Assembly (NCBI GenBank): GCA_900546385.1 | Contig: URCT01000148.1 | Location: 1 to 5,066, forward strand | Length of the DNA stretch: 5,066 bases | Reading direction: 5' to 3' | Source of the DNA: an uncultured Eubacteriales bacterium | GTDB taxonomy: Bacteria > Bacillota > Clostridia > Oscillospirales > CAG-382 | In this document: piece by piece, positions 1-5,066 of the stretch | Layout: each line of letters starts with the position of its first letter | Numbering within the stretch: the first letter of the stretch is position 1 | The notes under the pieces: generated by a model | Databases searched by the model: none | Told to the model about the DNA's origin: nothing | What the model saw: only the letters and a program-made list of their open reading frames with translations | Translations under genes and position numbers: made by a program

Positions 1-189
1 AGGCTGCCGTTACTCGGCGATACACGCTACGGCTGTGCGTTAAAAGCACCGGAGCTATGCCTGTTTGCCGAGAGCCTTGCCTTTTGCGACCCGTTTTCAG
101 GCGAAGAAAAGCGATTTTCGGCACAGCCGGACGGCTTTTTCGGAGAGCTGTTTTCCGATAAAGCCACATTTTGCGGCAAAGGAGTTTGA
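1..189 (+). CDS. RluA-family 23S rRNA/tRNA pseudouridine synthase, C-terminal end (5' partial)
   Basis: Reading frame 1 is open from the left edge to a TGA at 187-189 and gives the last 62 residues of a protein. Near its start is PLLGDTRYG, which matches the family's late signature of the type 'hPLvGDxxYG'. It is followed by LCLFAESLAFCDPFSGEEKRF, the usual 'L.A..L.F.hP.tGe...F' strand pair that ends RluA-type catalytic domains. RluA enzymes isomerise specific uridines in rRNA or tRNA to pseudouridine in the cytoplasm. The catalytic Asp (HRLD motif) and any S4 domain would lie upstream of the window, so activity and target position cannot be judged. The next gene begins 7 nt after the stop, so the two are probably co-transcribed. 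The short tail after the conserved strand is ordinary for clostridial members. Which subfamily (RluA, RluC or RluD-like) cannot be told from this end. Confidence 0.8.
   Translation, partial: RLPLLGDTRYGCALKAPELCLFAESLAFCDPFSGEEKRFSAQPDGFFGELFSDKATFCGKGV
178..184 (+). promoter_or_regulatory. Ribosome binding site of radC
   Basis: AAAGGAG lies within the last codons of the upstream pseudouridine synthase gene and 12 nt before the ATG at 197. The spacing is a little long but no better purine tract is closer. It supports the 197 start over the in-frame ATG at 65 and suggests translation coupled to the upstream gene. Confidence 0.5.
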
Positions 190-196
190 AAGAACC

Positions 197-940
197 ATGG
201 CTAACGACAAAAAACCGCGCCAAACAGCATCGCACGCCCTTCACCGCACCCGTATGCGGACGCGTTTTCTGCAAGCAGGCGCGGAAACGTTTGCGGATCA
301 TGAACTGTTGGAGCTGCTTTTATACTATGCCATTCCGCGGCGCGACACGAATGCAACAGCGCATGCGCTTCTCGAGCATTTCGGGTCGTTCGACAAGCTG
401 TTTGCGGCATCGGTCGCCGAGCTGACGCAGGTAGGCGGCATCGGCGAAAACGCGGCGGTTTTGCTCAAAACGGTCTTTGAATGCTATCGGCGTTTAACGG
501 TTTTGCCGGAAAATGAGACCGTGTTCCATACCTTTGAACAGATCGGCGACTATCTTGTCAAGCTGTATGCCGGCGTGCAGAGCGAACGGCTTATGCTGTT
601 ATTGTTCGATAAAAAAGGCCGTTTGGATCGCCGCGTGGTCATCTCGGACGGCACAAACGATGCAGCCCCCGTCAAAACCAAGAAAATCGTGGCAAACGCC
701 GTATCGTCCTCAGCCGCCTATGCGGTGCTCGCGCATAACCATCCGAGCGGAACGCTTGCGGCATCCTATGAGGACAAGCGCGCCACGGTCGAGGTCGGCG
801 AATTGCTAAGCTCGCTCGATATCCGCCTCATCGACCACTATATTTTGGCCGACGGAATGTATATCGGCGTGAAGCGAAGCTGTTTTCATGCCACAGACGG
901 AAAAGGCGCAAATGCGGATATTTTTGAGAAGGATTTATAA
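197..940 (+). CDS. radC: RadC-family JAMM/MPN+ domain protein
   Basis: This encodes a 247-residue protein, near the usual 220-250 for the family. Residues about 34-95 form the N-terminal helical UPF0758 region ('DHELLELLLYYAIPRRD') with a helix-hairpin-helix motif around 73-92 (LTQVGGIGENAAVLLK). The C-terminal half (about 115-230) is the JAMM metalloprotease-like fold, with the zinc-binding pattern H180-x-H182-x7-S190-x2-D193 (HNHPSG...SYED) followed by LIDHYILADG. The HPRE-like stretch that many RadC proteins carry before the JAMM motif is replaced here by APVKTKK. RadC was once linked to DNA repair, but its biochemical role is unsettled, so only the family name is firm. The ATG at 197 was chosen because it follows the upstream stop by 7 nt, has AAAGGAG at 178-184, and gives a family-like N-terminus. 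The open frame extends to an ATG at 65, but that stretch lies inside the preceding gene. A terminator begins directly after the stop. Confidence 0.9.
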   Translation: MANDKKPRQTASHALHRTRMRTRFLQAGAETFADHELLELLLYYAIPRRDTNATAHALLEHFGSFDKLFAASVAELTQVGGIGENAAVLLKTVFECYRRLTVLPENETVFHTFEQIGDYLVKLYAGVQSERLMLLLFDKKGRLDRRVVISDGTNDAAPVKTKKIVANAVSSSAAYAVLAHNHPSGTLAASYEDKRATVEVGELLSSLDIRLIDHYILADGMYIGVKRSCFHATDGKGANADIFEKDL

Positions 941-990
941 AAAAGAGAACCGTAAACATCCAAGCTTACCGATGTTTACGGTTCTTTTTT
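941..990. terminator. Bidirectional intrinsic terminator between convergent operons
   Basis: A perfect 14-bp inverted repeat (947-960 with 971-984, arm GAACCGTAAACATC) encloses a 10-nt loop. A-U and G-U pairs extend it outward to about 20 bp (941-960 with 971-990). On the + strand the stem is followed by a run of six T (985-990), ending the RluA-RadC transcript. On the - strand it is followed by six U from the A-run 939-944, ending the transcript of the sugar-acid operon, whose last stop codon lies 34 nt away. The hairpin starts immediately after the radC stop, and its - strand U-tract overlaps that stop codon. Confidence 0.9.
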
Positions 991-1024
991 GCGCCTTGCC
1001 GTTATCGCAAAAGCGTATCGTCTT

Positions 1025-2626
1025 TTATAACCAAAACGCTTCGGAATTGGTCAAGCCATTCGGAAACAGCTCCGCCAAGCAAACCTGTTCGCCGACAAAT
1101 GCCGTTTGGTTCCCGTTTGCGTGCAACAAACTGCGGTCAAACCATCCATAGCCGAATTGCCGCTCGTCCGCACCATCGCATACCTTCCGGTCGATCATCA
1201 TCGACACAACGCGCGAACCGGCGTCCACCTGCACGACAACCGTATGCACGCCCTTAGCCGCAAGCGGCGCTTTGTCGGAATAAAAAACGTTGGTTCTTCT
1301 GCCGTCGCCAAGCGTAAAAACGATTTTTTCGCCGTCGAACGCCGCTTCCATGCCGCGATGCTCTTGCGTCATGGTCGAAAACAGCACGCCGGGCTTGTCA
1401 AAATCCGCCGTCAGAAGCAGACTGAAGCTTGCGCCGGTATCCACGGAATGGCTGTCGTTTGCCATGTAATCGCGCTCGATAAACGGTCGAAGCTCCGGCA
1501 TGGCACTGCCGTTTTGCAGAACGATTCCGTGCTTTCGCTCACCTTCTTTGTCAAACTGCGACCACAAGCCTTCGATGAGCGATGTTTCGGCCTTATGCGT
1601 TCGGGCAAGGCATTTCTGCGTTTCCGTAAAATAATACGCGCCGCCCTCTTCGATCATATCCGGATAGCTCATCCGAATCATCACATCCGGGTCGTATAGC
1701 AGGATTTCCGGCTGTGAGAATTTCAAGCGCATTCCGTCCGCCGCGGCATATTCCACCGCACCCGAAAGCCATACCGGATTTCGGTCGTCATACGTTTTGC
1801 CGCCATGGTTGTGGTACCAGTACAGGTACTTGCCGTTTTGGCACTTCCAGATGAAATTGGCCGCACGCGGATGGCGCATGGGACGGCCGTCCGCATAGGT
1901 CATCTTTTCCGGCGCGGTAAACGTATGTCCCTTATCCCGGCTGTACGCGCAATAGGAATTGCCGGAAACCGTGCGGAATACGCAGAAAATGCTTCCGTCG
2001 CTTAAGGTGACAAAGCTGTGTTCCTCGGAAACGTCGCTGACTTCACGCGGCACTTTGATGCCGTGATCGCCGTCGGGAAGCGTTTCCCAATGCAGCTTTG
2101 AAGCGTCTCTTTCCGTGTTGATGAGATACGCACTTTTCTTCATTTTGCAGATGGTCGGATAATCAAAAAACCCGCGCGTTTGCTCGGTGAGCGGCAGATG
2201 CACCGTCACAAAATCTGCTTTGGCAAGCACCTCATCAAGGCTTTTTCGTTGCGCGCCGAACGCCTTTTCGGCTTTTTCGTTTGAAACGGCGTCGTAATAA
2301 AGCACGTTCATGCCGAACGCGTGTGCACGCCGTGCGGTTTCATACGCAATTTTTCCCATGCCGACAATGCCGAGCGTTTTCCCGAATACGCTGTGGCATT
2401 CGCATCTTTCCCAGCGGCCGTCATGCATATGCGCATTCAGCACGCCGATTTTTCGCGAAAAGTCGAGAATGTACGCCATGACAAGCTCGGCCACCGGCGG
2501 CTCGACCACGCCGAGCGTCCGCGCAATCGTAATGTTCTTTTCGGCCGCATAGGCAACGTCCACGCTGTCCACACCGACGCCGCGCCGGGAAATGATTTTT
2601 AACTTTTTTTGCCGCGTCGATGACAT
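1025..2626 (-). CDS. Chimeric ORF: hydroxyacid dehydrogenase middle part fused to N-terminally truncated sialidase-like (Asp-box) protein
   Basis: This 533-codon open frame joins two unrelated families. Residues about 9-171 are the middle of a D-2-hydroxyacid dehydrogenase (see the overlapping pseudogene entry). From about residue 172 to the end it is a sialidase-like beta-propeller: WETLPDGDHGIKVP, EEHSFVTLSDGSIFCVFRT, an Asp box SRDKGHTF at 229-236, then HPRAANFIW, YLYWYHNHGG, DRNPVWLSG, SQPEILLYD and RMSYPDMIEEGG, as in proteins annotated exo-alpha-sialidase. Residues about 395-533 look like a ConA-lectin/LamG-type beta-sandwich. Such proteins usually hydrolyse or bind glycans outside the membrane, but here the N-terminal part, any signal peptide and the first propeller blades are missing, so no catalytic set can be assigned. 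The ATG at 2626 is only the first Met of the frame: AAGG abuts it with no spacing, so independent initiation is doubtful. Most likely non-functional, or the product of a deletion or misassembly. The sialidase-like identity is fairly sure; its substrate is unknown. Confidence 0.7.
   Translation of the reverse strand: MSSTRQKKLKIISRRGVGVDSVDVAYAAEKNITIARTLGVVEPPVAELVMAYILDFSRKIGVLNAHMHDGRWERCECHSVFGKTLGIVGMGKIAYETARRAHAFGMNVLYYDAVSNEKAEKAFGAQRKSLDEVLAKADFVTVHLPLTEQTRGFFDYPTICKMKKSAYLINTERDASKLHWETLPDGDHGIKVPREVSDVSEEHSFVTLSDGSIFCVFRTVSGNSYCAYSRDKGHTFTAPEKMTYADGRPMRHPRAANFIWKCQNGKYLYWYHNHGGKTYDDRNPVWLSGAVEYAAADGMRLKFSQPEILLYDPDVMIRMSYPDMIEEGGAYYFTETQKCLARTHKAETSLIEGLWSQFDKEGERKHGIVLQNGSAMPELRPFIERDYMANDSHSVDTGASFSLLLTADFDKPGVLFSTMTQEHRGMEAAFDGEKIVFTLGDGRRTNVFYSDKAPLAAKGVHTVVVQVDAGSRVVSMMIDRKVCDGADERQFGYGWFDRSLLHANGNQTAFVGEQVCLAELFPNGLTNSEAFWL
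2105..2120 (-). other. Fusion junction between dehydrogenase and sialidase-like sequence
   Basis: Up to AYLINT (residues 166-171 of the 533-codon frame) the protein follows the dehydrogenase family, where 'NTARGgxvdE' would be expected next. Instead it reads ERDASKLHWETLPDGD and continues as a sialidase-like protein. The breakpoint therefore lies within a few codons of 2113. The join keeps the reading frame, and no inverted repeat, insertion sequence end or target duplication is visible beside it. This fits a deletion between two adjacent or nearby genes, or an assembly join. Confidence 0.65.
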
Positions 2627-2816
2627 CCTTGTTGATATTTTCCAAATCGCATATCATCGCGTCGGCCTTAGCCGCATACGGAAGAATTTCTTCGGGTGTC
2701 AACGCCTTGTGGCCATACGGATTATCGATGACATGATGCCCGGCCTTGCAGAGAAGCTCTCTTGCTTCGGGCGAAAACTTGCCGAAATATTCGCTGGTAA
2801 TCAAAATGTCAGACAT
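2114..2816 (-). pseudogene. D-2-hydroxyacid dehydrogenase (phosphoglycerate dehydrogenase-like), frameshifted and 3'-truncated
   Basis: The gene starts at ATG 2816, overlapping the dehydratase stop by 8 nt. Zero-frame residues 1-71 (MSDILITSEYFGKFSPE through INKDVIDAAKK) are the N-terminal substrate domain. The frame then runs off at an A7 run and, if left uncorrected, continues as unrelated sequence to a stop at 2421. Removing one A restores DAAKKLKIISRRGVGVD, the family motif. The +1 frame then continues with VVEPPVAELVMAY, the nucleotide-binding fold LGIVGMGKIA (GxGxxA rather than the common GxGxxG), Asp112 of the 533-codon frame at the end of the second strand, and VHLPLTEQTRGFF...SAYLINT. 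The family is about 310-330 residues; only about 234 are present. The catalytic Glu and His segments ('DVfxxEP', 'tPHig') are absent because the sequence turns into sialidase-like protein. An intact enzyme would reduce a 2-keto acid or oxidise a 2-hydroxy acid with NAD(P)H, in keeping with the neighbouring sugar-acid genes. Its substrate cannot be named. Confidence 0.75.
2604..2610 (-). other. Frameshifting A7 homopolymer in the dehydrogenase
   Basis: Seven A residues on the coding (-) strand sit in GCAAAAAAAGTT. With six A the codons read A-A-K-K-L-K-I-I-S, matching the dehydrogenase family; with seven they read A-A-K-K-V-K-N-H and leave the conserved frame. The change needed is skipping one base (+1) or deleting two, so it is not a classical -1 slippery site. 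Possible causes are a sequencing or assembly homopolymer error, a mutation, or a phase-variable or transcriptionally slipping tract. Confidence 0.75.
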
Positions 2817-4464
2817 TCATGTATCCTCCCTCCATCGCGGAGACCGCCAGCGTTTGATAGACGCCCAAAATACCGCCGGCTTTCCGGAAAGTGTGCGGCG
2901 GCGCATTTTTTCTTCTCTCATCAAAATCCACGCCGACGGCGTCAATCGTTCTGTTTGCAATATCGATGCGGATAAGGTCGCCGTCCTGTATTAACCCGAT
3001 GTTGCCGCCCTCGGCCGCTTCGGGCGAAATATGCCCGATGCAAGGGCCTTTGCTTGCCCCGGAAAAACGCCCATCCGTGATAATGGCCGTGCTGGAAACC
3101 AGATTTTTGTCCGCGCACAAGGCTTCGGTCGTGTAAAACATTTCCGGCATTCCGCTGCCCTTCGGACCTGCATAGCGAATCACAATGCAGTCGCCGGGCT
3201 GTATTTTGCCGTCGATGATGGCACCTCGCGCCGAAATCTCATCGTCGAAAACACGCGCCCTGCCTTCGAAATACCGCATTTTTTCGGGAAGTCCCGTGTA
3301 TTTGACCACCGCGCCCTTTTGGGCGATATTGCCTTTTAAGACGGCAATCGCTCCCTGCGGCGCAATCTCATGGATGATATCCTCCGGCTTTAACTTGTAA
3401 TTGCTTAAATAGCCGCGATACGGCTTAAGCGCATATTCCGCCCGTTCGAGGTTTTCACCGAGCGTTTTTCCCGTGACGGTGAGAACATCTAATTTTAGCT
3501 TGTCCTTCAGCTTTAACATGATGGCCGGAACACCGCCGGCATACCACAGCATTTCCGTCGTGTGTTTTCCGACCGGACGGGTATCCGCCAAAAACGGGAT
3601 ATCCCGATGCAGCCTGTCAAACAGCTCCATATCAAGCTCGATTCCGGCTTCATGCGCAATCGCCGGTAAGTGTAACAGCGCGTTCGTACTGCCGCCGACC
3701 GCCCCATGAATCACGATGGCGTTGTAAAACGCGTCCGCGGTCAGAATGTCTCTTACGCGGAGATTCTTTTCGGCAAGAGCCACCACCGCCTTGCCGGAGG
3801 CCTTGGCAATGGTATCGACAAATTTCATATTGGCCGGTGCTAAAGCGGAATGCGGCAGCGCAAGTCCGAGCGCTTCGCTCAAAACCTGCATGGTGGCCGC
3901 CGTTCCCATAAACTGGCAGGCACCGCAGGACGGGCAGGCATCCGCCTGACACCAAGAATAGTCTTCCTTCGTCATGTCGCCTTTGCGGTATTTGACGCTG
4001 ACGTTGCCGATCTGCTCAAGGGTAAAGCCGTTGGCCGCCGCCGGCATGACACCGCCCGGCACATGGATCGCCGGAAGATTGAGTCTTGCCATGGCCATGA
4101 GGTGCGCCGGCACGCTCTTGTCGCAGCTCGAAATCAACAGCATTCCGTCAAAAACGCTCGCTTTGGCGTGAATTTCCGTCATGCCGGCAATGATCTCGCG
4201 GGACACGAGCGAATAGTTCATGCCGTCATGCCCTTGGGCAATGCCGTCGCACATATCCGTCACCGTGTAATGCGACGGCTTGGCACCGGCATATTTAACG
4301 CCGTCGTCCGCCATTTTGGCAAGCCTTGCCAAATGCACGCTTCCCGGATGGCTGTCTCCGTAGGTGGTATCGATCAAAATCTGCTTGCGTCCGATATCCT
4401 CGCTGTCCCAATCCATGCCTTGGCGTAACGCGTCGATTTCCGGTGCCATATCCTTGATGTCCAT
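2809..4464 (-). CDS. IlvD/Edd-family sugar-acid dehydratase, YjhG/YagF (xylonate dehydratase)-like
   Basis: This is a complete 551-residue protein, typical for IlvD/Edd enzymes, which use an Fe-S cluster and Mg2+ to dehydrate 2,3-dihydroxy acids to 2-keto acids in the cytoplasm. Visible motifs are DMCDGIAQGHDGM (70-82), SSCDK (112-116, Lys116 the likely metal-site lysine), CPSCGACQFMGTA (177-189), HGAVGGSTNALLHLPAIA (253-270), GNIAQKGAVVK (378-388), GPKGSGMPEM (433-442) and TDGRFSGASKG (463-473). The first cluster cysteine of classical IlvD ('PCNxH') is replaced by PGSVH (40-44), while Cys72 sits in MCDG, exactly as in Escherichia coli YjhG and YagF. Stretches such as LGLALPHSALAP and the TGKTLGENL region also resemble YjhG. 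It is thus more likely a pentonate or other sugar-acid dehydratase than the branched-chain amino-acid enzyme, and no other branched-chain gene is near. Its ATG directly follows the aldolase stop, with GAGGGAG 9 nt upstream. The exact sugar acid is not known. Confidence 0.88.
   Translation of the reverse strand: MDIKDMAPEIDALRQGMDWDSEDIGRKQILIDTTYGDSHPGSVHLARLAKMADDGVKYAGAKPSHYTVTDMCDGIAQGHDGMNYSLVSREIIAGMTEIHAKASVFDGMLLISSCDKSVPAHLMAMARLNLPAIHVPGGVMPAAANGFTLEQIGNVSVKYRKGDMTKEDYSWCQADACPSCGACQFMGTAATMQVLSEALGLALPHSALAPANMKFVDTIAKASGKAVVALAEKNLRVRDILTADAFYNAIVIHGAVGGSTNALLHLPAIAHEAGIELDMELFDRLHRDIPFLADTRPVGKHTTEMLWYAGGVPAIMLKLKDKLKLDVLTVTGKTLGENLERAEYALKPYRGYLSNYKLKPEDIIHEIAPQGAIAVLKGNIAQKGAVVKYTGLPEKMRYFEGRARVFDDEISARGAIIDGKIQPGDCIVIRYAGPKGSGMPEMFYTTEALCADKNLVSSTAIITDGRFSGASKGPCIGHISPEAAEGGNIGLIQDGDLIRIDIANRTIDAVGVDFDERRKNAPPHTFRKAGGILGVYQTLAVSAMEGGYMNV
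2824..2830 (-). promoter_or_regulatory. Ribosome binding site of the dehydrogenase
   Basis: GGGAGGA on the - strand, inside the last codons of the dehydratase gene, lies 7 nt before the ATG at 2816. This strong site fixes the dehydrogenase start and shows that the gene was built for coupled translation after the dehydratase, although its reading frame is now broken. Confidence 0.75.
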
Positions 4465-5066
4465 TTACTCCATCTCCCTCTTTACCACATTCACCACACG
4501 CTTTGCACCGTCGGCAAGAAACACCGTATCCATGCCCAAAGCAAGAAATGTGTAGCCGCTTCTTAATGCCTCCGCAAGGGTTTGCTCCGTCGGAAGCACA
4601 ATATGCTGCCCGGCCGCCTTGCGATGCTTTAAGCACGCCGCAAGCACCCGGCTTTTGGCCGCCTTTACCAACGGATGCTCGGTCTGCCCCACCACGCCGT
4701 AAGAGCCGGAAAGGTCATACGGCCCGATGAGTATGCCGTCCACGCCATCGACCTCTAAAATCTCATCAATGTTCTCCACCGCTTCTTTGGATTCGATCAT
4801 AACAATGACGGTGATCTCCTCGTTCGCACCGCTTGCATAGGCATCAAAATCCCTTCCCCAGCCGTTGGCGCGGACAAACGCAAAGCCGCGAACGCCCTCC
4901 GGCGGATATTTTGCCGCCGCAACCGCTTTTTTGGCACCTTCAGCATCGTTTACAAGCGGAATAATGACGCCTTTTGCACCGCAGTCAAGCACGCGCCGAA
5001 TGGCAAGCGTGTCGTTTTCGCGCAGCCGCGCCATCGGCTCGCAGCGTGCGCTTGCGGCACTGACAG
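4465..5066 (-). CDS. HpcH/HpaI-family 2-keto-3-deoxy sugar-acid aldolase (class II), 5' end off the window
   Basis: The frame is open to the right edge and gives 200 residues of a protein normally about 250-260 long; roughly the first 50-60 are outside the window. Counting from the internal Met at 5034, Arg3 in MARLREND matches the substrate-binding Arg of HpaI ('VRPSWND'). LDCGAKGVIIPLVNDAEGA and AKYPPEGVRG are family blocks. Glu81 (VMIESKEAVEN) and Asp107 (GPYDLSGSYG) are the divalent-metal ligands, and GQTEHPLVKAA closes the conserved core. The catalytic His/Asp near the N-terminus are not in view. The family cleaves 2-keto-3-deoxy acids to pyruvate and an aldehyde in the cytoplasm; relatives are HpaI, GarL and RhmA. 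Directly followed by a sugar-acid dehydratase, it probably cleaves that enzyme's product. The ATG at 5034 is not the true start because conserved sequence continues upstream to the edge. Citrate-lyase beta-like function is less likely given the HpaI-type metal motif. Confidence 0.88.
   Translation of the reverse strand, partial: VSAASARCEPMARLRENDTLAIRRVLDCGAKGVIIPLVNDAEGAKKAVAAAKYPPEGVRGFAFVRANGWGRDFDAYASGANEEITVIVMIESKEAVENIDEILEVDGVDGILIGPYDLSGSYGVVGQTEHPLVKAAKSRVLAACLKHRKAAGQHIVLPTEQTLAEALRSGYTFLALGMDTVFLADGAKRVVNVVKREME
4474..4480 (-). promoter_or_regulatory. Ribosome binding site of the dehydratase
   Basis: GAGGGAG on the - strand, in the final codons of the aldolase gene, precedes the dehydratase ATG (4464) by 9 nt. 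The aldolase TAA at 4465-4467 is directly followed by that ATG, so terminating ribosomes can restart at once. Confidence 0.75.

Noticed and set aside
65..196. N-terminal extension of RadC from an ATG at 65
   Set aside because: This stretch is the coding region of the pseudouridine synthase in another frame; the ATG at 197 follows the stop and gives a family-like RadC N-terminus.
1106..1699. 197-codon open frame on the + strand
   Set aside because: It is antisense to the sialidase-like coding sequence, whose own frame carries clear family motifs; the + strand product resembles nothing known to me.
2604..2610. Programmed -1 ribosomal frameshift at the A7 run
   Set aside because: The conserved frame lies +1, not -1, from the zero frame, and no obvious stimulatory hairpin follows; an indel or slippage explains it better.
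1025..2626. A genuine bifunctional dehydrogenase-glycosidase enzyme
   Set aside because: Both domains are cut inside conserved core regions, losing catalytic parts; one is cytoplasmic and the other normally extracellular.
2624..2640. Independent translation start at 2626 for the chimeric frame
   Set aside because: AAGG lies immediately against the ATG without spacing and no other purine-rich site is in place; the codons after it are an out-of-frame reading of the dehydrogenase N-terminal domain.
3850..4428. 192-codon open frame on the + strand
   Set aside because: It lies wholly opposite the dehydratase gene, has Arg/His-rich composition typical of a reverse-strand shadow, and shows no recognisable motif or ribosome binding site.
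2809..4464. Branched-chain amino-acid dihydroxy-acid dehydratase (ilvD)
   Set aside because: The PCN cysteine block is missing, Cys72 matches the YjhG/YagF type, and the neighbours are sugar-acid genes rather than ilv or leu genes.
4465..5034. Aldolase starting at the ATG at 5034
   Set aside because: That Met sits in the position of the conserved 'VR' block of HpaI-type aldolases, coding sequence continues to the edge, and the length would be about 60 residues short.

Overview
The window looks like a chromosomal piece of a Gram-positive anaerobe, most likely a clostridial member of the Bacillota. The reasons are purine-rich Shine-Dalgarno sites, tight translationally coupled gene pairs, a RluA-RadC pair, and a sugar-acid catabolic cluster next to a sialidase-like gene. 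The placement is by general resemblance only; no taxonomic marker gene is present. I saw no tRNA, rRNA, CRISPR array, insertion sequence or phage gene.

Left part (about 1-940, + strand): the 3' end of an RluA-family pseudouridine synthase gene runs in from the left edge. After 7 nt it is followed by a complete RadC/JAMM-domain protein gene. A strong hairpin with U-tracts on both sides (941-990) closes this operon and also serves the convergent genes coming from the right.

Right part (1025-5066, all - strand, read right to left): an HpcH/HpaI-family 2-keto-3-deoxy sugar-acid aldolase (cut by the right edge), then an IlvD/Edd-family sugar-acid dehydratase most like the YjhG/YagF pentonate dehydratases, then a D-2-hydroxyacid dehydrogenase, then a sialidase-like (BNR/Asp-box) beta-propeller with a C-terminal ConA-lectin-like region. 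The first three would make a coherent route: an aldonic or uronic-type sugar acid is dehydrated to a 2-keto-3-deoxy acid, which is cleaved to pyruvate plus an aldehyde, with the dehydrogenase handling a 2-keto/2-hydroxy acid. The aldolase stop directly abuts the dehydratase ATG, and the dehydratase and dehydrogenase overlap by 8 nt, so this is one transcript with coupled translation.

The most unusual part is the downstream half of this operon, which is doubly damaged or chimeric. The dehydrogenase reading frame is broken by one extra A in a 7-A run (2604-2610). Downstream, about 85 residues before its expected end, it switches abruptly and in frame (around 2105-2120) into the middle of the sialidase-like protein, which lacks its own N-terminus. 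The dehydrogenase has therefore lost its catalytic Glu/His region, and the sialidase has lost its start, signal peptide and ribosome binding site. This may be a real deletion fusion, a decaying operon, or an assembly chimera; read data would decide.
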